From assembly GCA_028671895.1 (NCBI GenBank), contig CM053806.1:23819001-23883000 (forward strand): DNA of 64,000 nucleotides, read 5' to 3'. The position numbers and the translations under genes were made by a program. Origin of the DNA: Oenanthe sinensis (lineage: Eukaryota > Streptophyta > Magnoliopsida > Apiales > Apiaceae). The notes beneath the pieces are model-generated. The model did not search any database. It had not been told where the DNA came from and was given only the letters and a program-made list of their open reading frames with translations. Below are positions 38,289-50,300 of the stretch, in pieces (the stretch's first letter is position 1; each line of letters begins with the position of its first letter).

Positions 38289-41200
38289 ATGAGTTATAGT
38301 ACTTAGATACGAGAGTGTTAAGAGTTATTCATATATAAGAGGATAACGTGAGAACTCCTGTAGAGTTCGTAATTGGACTACCAGATATAGTAAGAATGAA
38401 TGAGTTAAGAATAGGTCACCTACTTGGAGTTAGTAGTGAGGAGATTTATGAATGACATTTGGGATATAGATTTTGGACGGGAAACTGGTGAGACCGTTCC
38501 GGAAGAGGCAATGATATATTTTGTACAAGCTGATAAGTATAAAGATTTCAAAGATTCTATTCAGCATAAGAAGTGAAGGACAATTGTTAAGATCATGTGT
38601 GGTATTGATACGGTATAGAGTTGCAACAGGGAGTTAAGATGCACATTAATAGTATCTTCTAAGAATGTTAAGTATTTTCTAATCAAAGTGAGCCCCTTAG
38701 TATAGGTGATCCACGCATTTCGGATATTGTGATCAAGATGAAAAGTATGAATGAGCCAGTATGTGGGGGTTGGTATGAAGCTCCTTCTGCTAGTGGTGGG
38801 ACTCCGGCTAGAAGGGGGTCCGAGCATTCACTAAGAATTTAATTGTTTAGTTGAGATAAATGGTTCTAGGAAAGAGGTCCCGTAATAAAATTATAGCCCC
38901 TTAGGTGTGAATTGATTGAGACTACAAAATGGACAGTATGTCTCATCCTTTTGGTAATATACCATATGTCGTGTAGACCATGAATTTTGAAAAAGTGACT
39001 GTCGGAAGGACCAGACGATAAATGTATGAACATAAAATTGGTACAAGTTGTGAGGAATCTCCCCTTAGCTAGCAACCTGATAGGTAATATTGATCTGACA
39101 CATCTCACGTGTTGTGTTTAATAGCCTGTCGAGTAATATGACAGTCCTGCTGATATGAACAGTGATAAGGATATATTAGATGAGCGTCAACCTATTTTGC
39201 ACATACATGTTATTTTAGCACATAGATCATTCGTTTCTTGTTAGTCCCTAAGAAGTACACCTTGGAACATATAGTGCCACCCATGAGTTCAATTCATCAA
39301 ACACCCGTATCTAAAGGAGAAATCCAGGAACGGTATAACCTAGAGCTGAGTCTAAACCAGAGCCGGTGAAATAATCATTGTGTATAGTCATGCCTAGCAA
39401 TTGTTGCTTTAACGAGAGTGAGTATGAACTTCTTAAGTGAATCTTCTTATTACCAGAACTAGTTTATGTATCTTGCAAATACTTTTCTAAGTATTTGGGA
39501 AGCTGGATGGAGTTGAAATTTTGGACTAGGACGAAATGACCTAAGTATGGAATATTATAAATTAAAGCTTACAAAAGTTGTTGAGTGGTTGTCTCGTATG
39601 TTGTGATCAAATAAAATTATCTGATGGATATAATTTATTAACGGGTGATGAGTCAGGAAATTGCTCTAATAAAAAGTGGAAGCGTAAGGAGTGGTGATTC
39701 AAGAGTGCAAGACTGAGGCAGGAAGAGTAATATTGTATGAATATTTACTAGTGCCACTCAACGGAGATTAATTTCTTTTGAGAAAAAAGAATATATGTAA
39801 TGTCAAGATAAAAATATCATTTGCATAAGAATGTTCAAACTAACGATAGAGATAAAATAGTGAAAGTTAAGATTACACGATAATGATGAAGTTGTGTTCA
39901 ATGACAGAGAGACAAACTGAGGGATTTTGATTATGAGGGAAGTGAAAGGTCTATTATACTTTGGATGATAGGTTGTTGGGCAAACGTGATTGGTACTAAA
40001 GAGGAAATACTTAGAAAAAAAGGGGAGTATGTAGTAGTTAATTGGTTGAGGATGTAATTATTAGCGACCTTATGAGGTATTACCTAATAGAGTAATATAA
40101 TTCACCATCGATCTAGTGTCAGGAATAGCACTAGCATCATAGTCATATTAGAAGTTTGCACCTACCAAGATGAAATGGATTAATTACTCAATTATAAGAA
40201 TTATTAGAGAAAGGCTTGATGAGATTGAAAGTGTCACAATGAGGTGCACTTGTTATGGTTGTTAAACAAAAGGATAACGCCATGAGTCAGAGATTGCCAA
40301 AGTTGATTAAGATTACAATTAAGAATGAATATCCTAACCATGAATAGAGATTATCTGACCATTTCGAGACATAATTTACCCTTTGAGGATAGATTTGAGG
40401 ATCTATATGATGAAACAAAGATTGACCTAGATGATTTGCCTAAAGTTGCATTGGGCAAGAGTTATGAACATTATGAGTTCTAGGATGTCAATTGGATCAG
40501 TGAATGCACCTATAACTTTTATGAATTTAATCAATAGAATTTTAAGAAATTATTGGAAAAATGTCCATAGTTTTCATAAATGATATTTTGATCTACCAAA
40601 AGATGAAGAGAGAAAACGAAGAGCAAGTGTAATTAGCCTTAAAAAGATAAAGGAGATTGTATGCCATTTTCTCTATAGTGTGAGTTTTGGTTGAGTAAAG
40701 TTAATTTCTGGGAAATCAGTAAGTAGCAAAGGATATGTGTTGACGTATTTAAATTGTTGGAAATTTGAAAGGACCCGATGTTCTAAAGGAGGTGAGAACT
40801 TATGGATTAGAGGTCGTTATAAATGTTTCTAATGGTATCCAACTCATGATCACAGCCGATAGCTATAGTATATGCACCTGAGCTATAAAAGTATTAAATT
40901 GCACAAATGAGAGTTTAGGATTTATGAGGAACATGAGTGCCATAGAGATATTTAAGCCGGAAGTTTAGAGTTGGGATGGTGAGTTTGAGACCTTGTAAAA
41001 TGGATTCCTAAATAAGTACGAACTATTTTATGTTAAAGTTCCGTAACACATTAAGGAAGGAAAACTCCACACATCTTTTCAACATCATTTTCTCCTTCTT
41101 CATATATTTGACAATTCGTCATCCGATTGAGATTGACAATAGATATGGTGTGACTTCTTGTCTATGTGACAAAATTCTACTTGGACGCCGCCCAATTATG

Positions 41201-42037
41201 TGTTGAAAAGCTAAATCATACTAAAGGCTTTCCATCACAAGTACATATATGGTTGTTCTCATTCATATCAATATTTTTTTCCTCTTCTCATATACATTTG
41301 GAAATGACTTTATTTATCTTTAAATCACTCTGATCATTTCGTTGCAATAATATTCGATAAAAAGATCTCTAATTAAAATCTTGTGCAAAGTTAGTTCTTC
41401 ATAAAAGGTTTATGTCTGGATATCGAAAGGTGATGGAAAAACCACTTACAACAGATACAGTTTTCATAAGAGAATAATTACCATTCAGAATGTAGCCACT
41501 CCACCTTACGAATTTTGTATAGAAGAAAAGTTTCGATCTTCCTCACATTAGGACTAAGTTAAAGAACAAGGAAATGTTTGGGTATTGAGAAGGAACCCGC
41601 ATGTACACTAATGAAATCAGAGAAGACAGAATGCATGGAGTGAGAGACTTCAGTTTTCTAGAAATATTATCGCGGAAAGTGGTAACGAGGGAAAATGAGA
41701 GAAGTTAAGCTCGAGGGTATTAAATCTAGTAGGTCTTGAAGCATGATAGGAAAATACATATACGTTGGCACTGTTTCGTAATATTTATAATACAAAAACC
41801 TTGCGTGCCCTACGTCTATATTATGAAAGAACAATGTGGATGCTAGGCACTTGTTAGAATAGGAAATTGTAGATATGGTAACCAAATATGTCCTACGACC
41901 GGTAGGGATCAGTGACCGAAAAGAGCAAGTGTAGAGAAACAAAACCATAGCACCAGAAGGAGTGTATGGATGAATCAGAAGGTTAAAGAGACAACCCTTA
42001 GTTATTTTTGTTTAGATTCCGAGGACGGAATCCATTT
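38289..42037 (+). pseudogene. Decayed gag-pol of element C
   Basis: It is homologous to 20156-24209 of element A and equally broken. Legible parts are a GAP..VVKQKD-like stretch (about 40245-40275), NAPITFMNLINRIL (about 40495-40545), VFINDILIYQK (about 40565-40600) and the integrase tail near 41480-41900. The F-I-N-D substitution and the extra base before it are the same as in A. The gag and protease region (38289-40080) has no readable motif. No frame is open for more than about 90 codons. Confidence 0.75.
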
Positions 42038-42050
42038 AAGGAGGGTAGAC
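42038..42050 (+). other. Polypurine tract of element C
   Basis: AAGGAGGGTAGAC lies directly upstream of the 3' LTR start TGTAATAACCCG. Confidence 0.85.
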
Positions 42051-45000
42051 TGTAATAACCCGTATTTTTGACGTATTTATTATTTATTTATAAAAGACCT
42101 TGATGAATAATGAATTTACGGATTCATGAAAAACTTTTTAGCCCACACTTGGTAGGGGATGGAATATTAGAAATCTGAAGATGCAATATTGTTGTATGAA
42201 GCAAATGAGTGAATGCAAAAGTCCTCAGAATCCGAAGATTTTTACTTTTACTATTTTTTCATAATTTACGAGATATTAAGGAATACGAGGACCTCGGCAT
42301 AACACAAACCATATAACATGGAATTTTATTGGATATAAGTGGAGTCAAAGTATTTAAAGTATTAAGAACAATTATAGTGAACACTATGCAACGAAAATTT
42401 TTGGAATAAAATAGAGATTAGTATTGGGATCAAGCGATGAACGAATAACGTATCATAAATTAAACAAATAAGGGAGCCATGCAAGTATCATGCAAGCCTA
42501 ACTAGGAATTACAAGCCAACCAAGTAACCAAGTATTAGTTAGAAACATGGTTCCACAAATCATGGAAAGGTGGAAACCAAGATCCCTAATTCATGGCTTT
42601 ATTTGTACTTAACCTGGAACTTTCACTCCACCAAGATACACTTATGTAATAATGCATCCATGTAACAATACATACACATTATAGAAAGACAAATGCACCA
42701 ACTCAAAAGCAATCAAGTTATAAAAAGCTTCCCCCTCCATTTTCTTCCATTTGGCCTTTCAAGAAAAGCAAGGAAAGAAAAATTTCAAACCCCAAGATAC
42801 ACTAATTCAAACATCATAGGCTTTTGACCATAGATTTTATAATATATATCTAAGGTATGTACAAAATTTCATGGTCATCCAATTAGTATAACATATCCAA
42901 ATCCTTCCTCAAAGATGAGGGTGAATAGTAACTCCGAAAATTACTAACTTGTTTCTTGATTTTCTCTTACAAGTTTGAGGATGATAAGCATAGATCAGAG
43001 CTCCCTTAAGGCTTACAAGATTTTGATAGTATGTTTAAGGATTGAATAAATGTATAAACACCATCCATCCTTTGATTTACTTTGAGCTATAAGCTTGAGT
43101 TTGAATTATGTTTAAGTATATGTTGATTTAAGGAGTTTGGATGTAAATGGTTGAATAATATGGATTGATGATGGTGATGAGTTTATGAAGTTATAAACTG
43201 ATTTTTTTGTTAGAGACATTGTTTTGATAATTGGGTTATTGGTTAATGGATTTAACATAGTTAAATTCCGGAATTGTTCTGTTTATAGCTAGCCGTCGTA
43301 ATGCTCATTTGCTTTTAGAATTATTTTGACCAATAATTCTGAAATGATAATGTACAGGATTCCACCACTGACCCTGGTTGTGTATATCTTGTCTCATAGT
43401 TCATTTTGGCACTTGAATCATGTTATTTCGATTTACGGTTTAGGAGAAAAGCCTAATTTTGTGCAAGTAGTTTGATTGAACCAAACTGCTCCTTTAATCT
43501 CATTATGGGACTATTATTGGACCACTTAAGAATGGTTATAAACTATGAAACTTGGATGATAAATACTTTAGGCAGTTAGTAAGGTCACCGAGAATGATTC
43601 GTACAAAAAGGTTAATATTTCTATTTTATAAAAATGTTGGAACCAAAGTTGCGTGATGACACTATTTACTAAAGAAGCTACTGCCTTGTTCAGTAAATTC
43701 GGGAAAATGATTTCTTTGTCTAGTGCTAAAATTTTCATGTATTGTATTTTAGGCATTCTGTAGATCGTGTACGTGAAAACGGTGTGTCATTTGAGATAAC
43801 AGTTAATGAGTTATGAGCGTTTTAGTGAAGCTAACGCAAATAGTAAAATTCAGTAGTTAACCTAATTTGTAAAATACTTTTCACTAAGTTAAGCTCATGT
43901 GTTCCAAATAAAACTATTTTTGATAATTATTAAAAATACTCAAGAATCTCCTTGAGGTAGTTTCGTATTTAATTATGAATTTTCTGATTTATTAAAAATA
44001 TTGGAGTGCGAGTCACATAATAATAATTCTCAGTAAAGTCAACTCTAGATGAACTGTTTAGACGAGCCACTTTAGCCAGGATAATTTCGAGTCGGTTAAA
44101 ACACGAAATATGTTGAGGAATAACATGAATGTGTATTGGAGTAAAAAGATTAGATTAAAAGCCATTGACGAGAAGGTTTACGAACGGTCAAGATAGACTC
44201 GGGGAGGTGAATGTTGGATAAGAAAAGTGTTAGTAAAAGGACTAAGTACAAATTAAAGTTGTCATAATTGGACTCGATATGCGATTATACTTATTAGTAA
44301 TATAAGTAGTTGATGAGATTAAGAGTACTAATTGGGATTATGATATATATTGATAGAAAATCTAGAATGAGTGGGACTCTGAGAACGTATCTTGGACTTC
44401 AGGCAAGTTTTCGTAACCTGTGTTTTATACACTACTGTTGATGTTATGATACATATGTTTACTAAAATTAAGAATTGATTTAAATGTTGTTTAATCTTTC
44501 GCAAATGTTCTGGTTTATATGCTATAAGATATTTTAGATATATGTCGATGTATATGTAAATGCTCTAAGAGTAGAGCGGACTTTCGTATTTTCGAACATA
44601 GACCGGAAGTGGAAAGTGTTATATTAAATACTGTCGTAACCCGAAAGTTGCCAGAGACAGATTATTTTATATAGAGATTAAAAATATTCCAATATTTATA
44701 TTATAGATTTTTTTATTGATAAATATTTTAAATAGTGTTAATACATATTATTTGAATATTTATTTAATTAATGAATATTATTCTGAATATTCATTTAAAA
44801 AGGGTTTGTTAATTGTTTATTATTTAATAAATATTATTTAAATGTTTATTAAATATTCTAAATGATTAAAATTTATTTAAGGTCTTTGATAATTATTTAA
44901 AATATTGTCTGACCTTCAGAAAATGATTTAAATATAGTAGGGGTTCCTAAATATTTATTTTTTATTTTATTAATTCTTTAAATATGAATAAAATATTCTT

Positions 45001-46025
45001 TGACTTATCAAAAATTGGGAATCCAGACTTGAAAGTAAATAAATGATTTACTTTCCTTGAATACAATTTAGTTTTGGGATCACCGCCCTACTTTAGTTAG
45101 TGTTCTCAACTTATCAAAATCAAAGAGATTTTTCGAGTAACTCCTAGGTCATGATTTTTCAAATGATTTTCATTTCTCGATATATGAGATCAGTTGACAG
45201 AGGTCAACACATACATTGTGATATTCTTACTTCCCCGAATATTTCTGAAGTAACCCATCAGAGATTGTGAATTTATTAACAAGTAGGATATACTTGGAGA
45301 ACTAGGATTAAATTCTGGTTTCAGGTTAGATAGATGAATCTATTAATAAGTATGATATACTTGGGGAACTAGGATTAAATTCCGGTTCCAGGTTAGATAG
45401 ATGAATCTATTAACAAGTATGATATACTTGGAGAACTAGAATTAAATTCTAGTTCCAGGTTATAGATTGTTCTAGTGGACTAAGAGATATGACGTAAGTG
45501 GCCGAGTGACGTACGACCCAGCACTTTGGCCCATATGCGGTCTAGGGTGATTCCCAATAACGGTAAAGAACATCGTGACTCTCCCTTCTACATATAGAGA
45601 AACAATAAAAGCTATCGTATGTTACAACTGAACATCGTGTATGTACGATAAAAGCGTTGTGTAATGATCCGGATACAGTCCCATCTTCCAATTTGAATTT
45701 TGTTGCAACATCATAATGAAAGCCATTGAGCTGAGTTACCGATGGTGTTATCAGTGACTGATATCTTGATATTCCTCCATACTCATCCGATATATTTTGA
45801 CAAAAAGTTATTTTGAAAACTTAAGCGGGTACATGATTTTAATTAAAATCTTTAACTGTTTAACTTGATTTTAAAGCTTATAAAGCTTACAAATGGTATG
45901 GTTGAAAGTGATTTTATTTCCTATAATGAGAAGAAACTATTATTCCAGTATCTTGAACTGTGTATTTAGTATATTTATGGAAGTTTAGCAAAGCTATAGT
46001 TGATGCTGTTTTTCTAAGTTATTGA
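42051..46025 (+). repeat. 3' LTR of element C, left segment
   Basis: It starts TGTAATAACCCG and shows the uninterrupted CAAAC site (about 42305) that element A used in the other LTR. It contains the three-unit 67-bp repeat (45250-45470) and the conserved block (about 45470-45750). It is cut at ATTGA by the SIRE element and continues at 59009. Confidence 0.88.
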
Positions 46026-47139
46026 TGTTATTCCTTAGAACAATGTCAATATTTGTAGAAGGGGGGGTTGAATACAAATATTAAAACTTTTTGTGTGTTC
46101 TAATATTTGTTCTTGATGTTTGATAGAATAAGAGAATAAGTTCGAACAAATTAATGCTGAAAAATAAAACTGAAAAAAGAGATTTAAAATTATTGATGGA
46201 TTGGTTTTTCTATCAATGTATATTTTTGCTCAATGCTCCTAGGTTAAAAGAAACCTAGCTGCGTTTACAAGATTAGAAAACAAATCAACTGTTCTTACAC
46301 ATGTGCTCTCATGCTTGAACAGTTGATTAAGAAATATGTCTAACTTGTATATTTTCTAATAATGCTACTACACTTGTTTATATACCACAAGTGTTCTTTT
46401 ACAATTCCTATTCTAGGATTGTTTCTACCTGCCTTCCTTTTACCTTTTTCTATTTTACAAAAAGGTTTGAAAGACAGCTTCTGATTGAGTCTTCACAGTT
46501 ACTCTAGACTGTCTTCCATAGGTGTGCTTTTGTTCTCTGGATCTTCAACAGATATTCTTTCTGTGTTGTCACACTCAATTGATAATTTGCTGTCAGGCAT
46601 ATCAATTGATCCATTCTTTAATCCATCAACTGATGTACTTCTTCGATTGATCTTTATATCCATCGATTGATAAAAGATGTCTTATCGATTGATAGATGTT
46701 ATCAATCGATATATCAGTCGATGGGTCTTCACATCAGTTGATGGTCTTCAATCCTTGGCTTGGCTTCTTCGATTGATCCTCCATCCATCGATGCTTCAAT
46801 ATCAATTGATCATCCTCCACTTGTGCAATTTCCTGTCTTCACATAATTACAATTTAACAGTTTAATTTACACATCAATTGATGATCCATATCAATCGACT
46901 CTAACATCAATTGATGAACAAAATATCAATTGATTTACACCTTATCGATTGAAATAGACTAAGTACACCTATGCTACAATCCAAATTATCAGTTGATTCA
47001 TCTAAACACTTCAACTGATAAATGGTTTCCTGATCAATTGATATTTATAACTTTCATATCAATTGATCAGTTACAACAAATAAAATTTCTATGATTCTAA
47101 GATTAATGTTATCATCAAATCACATGTAGATTCTTAACA
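46026..47139 (-). repeat. 3' LTR of the SIRE element
   Basis: On the minus strand it starts TGTTAAGAATC and ends GGAATAACA. The U3 part (47075-46560 in plus coordinates) is packed with ATCAATTGAT / ATCGATTGAT-type decamers, and a TATA box on the minus strand follows near 46380. Short plus-strand ORFs here (46485-46865) recur in the other LTR only because the LTRs are copies. Confidence 0.95.
46560..47075. repeat. U3 array of ATCRRYYGAT palindromic decamers
   Basis: About 20 exact or one-mismatch copies of ATCAATTGAT, ATCGATTGAT, ATCAATCGAT, ATCAGTTGAT and ATCAACTGAT lie in about 500 bp at irregular spacing. They sit upstream of the LTR TATA box as read on the minus strand. The same array is in the other LTR at about 58425-58940. 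Confidence 0.9.
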
Positions 47140-47155
47140 ATCTCCCCCTATTTGT
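47140..47155 (-). other. Polypurine tract of the SIRE element
   Basis: On the minus strand CAAATAGGGGGAGAT directly precedes the 3' LTR start. The same tract follows the LTR of element F at 63817. Confidence 0.9.
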
Positions 47156-47317
47156 GTCTGTGTTATTAACAGGCATAAATCTACTTGATGATAACAAAAA
47201 CCCTTTAAAAAAATTACATTTAGATAGAATCAAGAAACTTAATTGGCACATTAATTTTGGAAGTACCAGATTGATATATAACTCCTGCAAGCAGCTTCAA
47301 TATCTTCATAATTTAAT

Positions 47318-50300
47318 TTAGTTCCTCTTCCTCCTTTTCTCAGCATTTTCCTTTAGTTGCCTCATGAAAGAACTTCTCAATATTGCTTCATCCCTGTCAG
47401 TTTCTCCAAGTTGCCTCATAAGGTAGTGTATTTCTTCATCTGTGATTTTGTCCAGATATTTGCAGATATCAAAGAACTTTGTGTTGCCCTCTATATCTGT
47501 AAAAATCATAGCATACTTTGGCTCCAACACCACCTTTTTGACCTGTGACTTCCATAGCTTTAGAGGTGAATCAGGTTCAGCTTCTGCCTTGGATCTTCTT
47601 AACCTTGAAATTTGTTGTTGTATCTCCTGAGCAATTGTTGTGTTGAGTTTGTACTTTCTGTTGAGTAGAGGAAGAATAGTCTTTAAAACATTGTAGCTTT
47701 GCTTCATTATCACCTTCAATGAATAGATTGTTTTCACTCCATTTTCATACTCCAACCTCATTGATTCTTCATGGTTAGAGGTTGCAGGGTGAGTCCTTAC
47801 TCCAATTAATCCTTTTTCATTGATTACTGGTATTCCCTTCAAATCATAACCTTCAATTGTGACCTCCTCCTTGATTTCTTCTTGTTGACCCTGGAGGTTT
47901 TCCTGAACCACTATTTCTTGAGTAGAACTTGACCTTTTCTTGGCCATAGAAACTTTTCTCCTTTTTCTCAAAGGTTGCTCTGCCTGTAGCTCTTCTTCCA
48001 AATGCCATTGCATTTCCATCTGTCTAGCAATCTCTTCATTCTCCCTTTCTCTCCTTGAGGCATCTGAGATTCCTGTAGTGATGGCTCCTTGAAGTAGCTT
48101 TTGACTTATTGGTTCAGTCTCTTTCTTCTTCTCTTCTTCAATCACTATTGCTTTCCCTTTCTTCTTTTCTTTAAGAGCTTCAATATCCAATTGAAGAAAA
48201 GCTTCTGTATTTGAGTTTCTTTCCTTGGCAGCCTTTTGTGCATCTTCATTTAATTTTCTTGTTTGAGCAATGAACTCATCCAAGTCTCCTTTTTCCACTG
48301 CCTCTGTTACTAACTCAGTGTTTCTCCTTAGATCTTCAATTCTTTTCTTTTCTCTCTCAATCATTGTTTGAGTTTCTTTCTCCCTAGAAATTCTCCTAGC
48401 TTCAAGATCATCATCAAACTTCTTGTAATCTTTCTTTTTCTGTTCTAAATTATCTTTTGGAGAATTAGATGACTTAGATTTCTTTGAAGATTGATTGTCC
48501 ATGTTACTTCTGCTTTTATCTCTTCTCGGTGCAGAACCACCAATGCCACTTGACTTATCCATACCAGAACCACCTATTCCACCACTTCCACTGCCTTTGC
48601 CATCACCACCATCATCATCCTTCTTCTTTGTATTCTCCCCCTTTTTGTTATCATCAATTGGAGGGGGTGGTGGAAGTCTGTCAAGAAACTTTTGAAGAAT
48701 GGAAGCATGAAGACTTTGACCTCTGATAATATCATCCATCTTCTTTTCTAGAGAACATACTCTTGTCTCCAAAGATGTAAAATTTTTGGATTCTTTGAAA
48801 AGCTTGTCTTTGATGCTATTCATGGTGTTGAATGGTAGCTTCTCATCCAATCTCCTGTCCATTGCATCCTTGTTAGATGAGATAGAGTCTTTAATCCTCT
48901 CCAGTTCCCTCCTTACTCCTGTTACTGTCATCTTTTGAATTTTCATTGATTCTCTCATATAGTGAGCAATTCTCCTTTGAGTAGGATCTTCAATTTCTCC
49001 TTCCACCATTGCTCTTCTATATTGAGAGAGAATTTCAGTCTCAGCAGCTTCTAAGGAACCATCAATAGTGCTCATCCATGGCTCTTCATCAGAATCACTC
49101 TCCAACTCTTCAGGTGCCATATAACAAGTGTCTGTTGTATTGGCGATGCTTTCCTTCAGATTCCTGGTCCTTTGATCTGTATGATCAATGCCCAAGAGTT
49201 GTTCTGCATTCCTGTTACTTGAAGTAGCCAACCCTTGATATTGTGGATCAGGATGAATGAAATTCTTTGGATCCAATTCACCAGCATCTATTTCCTCTTC
49301 AAAGTCCTTAGCAATTCCACTCCCACTAGCTTCAGCATTATTTGCTCCCCCTATCTCCTTTACTCCTTCTTCTGCCATCATTTCAATTTCCAATTCCTGT
49401 GCAAAAAGTAGACTGTTTTTATCACTTTCACTCATCTCTCTATTTTGCATCAGGATCTCATCCTGGAATCTCACCTCTCCCTCACTCATTTCTTTTGCAC
49501 CTACTAAGGTGGGGCCCTCAAGTGTTTCACTCTCATTCCTGGAAGAAATAGGAATGTTTTTACTCACTTCCTCTCCTTTTGCCAGGTTACAATCCTGCCT
49601 CTCACTCAACTCACTCAATCCTAAGAGTGTTTGTGCAACATCAATTGATTGAGCATCAATTGATGTATTGACATTATCAGTTGAAGTGGTGTTTGGGATA
49701 TCCATCGATTGATGCATACCCATCGATTGATGCATACCCATCGATTGATCTTGAGTATCGATCGATGGCTTATCAGTCGATGGCTGAATATCAATTGATG
49801 AAGGAACATCAATTGATGGAGAAGAAACAGTTGAGATAATTTGTGAAGTTATGTTTGAGATGATATTGGAAATAGAATCCTGAAAATTCTGAGAAGAAGA
49901 TTCAGGGGAGAGTGTTGGCTTCTCCTTGAAAAACAAAGAAGGAGAATCTGAAAATGTTCGATAGTCTATCAAAACATTTTCTGAAGAAGTTTGAGATGGG
50001 GATAGAAGAATAGAAGAGATAGGAATTGAAAGAGAATGGGGCTGCATCTCATCATTTATATGAGATGCATCATGCAGACTTTGTGAAGGCTCCTCCACAG
50101 TTTCCTGTGGTTTTGTAGTGTGTGATTCCCCAAGTGCAAAGGTGACTTTCTTTTCTCTTCTTTTGTATGGTGTTAGTGTTTTGGCTTTTGTGTCCCCAAT
50201 TTGATTCTGTGCCCCTGGTTGTGGGCTATTTTCAATATTGTCATCCTTTTGAGAGAATGACAATAGGGATGTGGTATTTTCCATGTTAACATCCACAGTC

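Noticed and set aside
46485..46865. Two small ORFs that recur identically at 58349-58729
   Set aside because: They are repeated only because they lie in the two LTRs of one element. They run through the decamer array and show no protein features.
48484..49652. Plus-strand ORFs opposite ORF3 of the SIRE element (for example 49257-49652)
   Set aside because: They are shadows of the 1357-codon minus-strand frame, and their S/P/L-rich composition is that of complementary codons.
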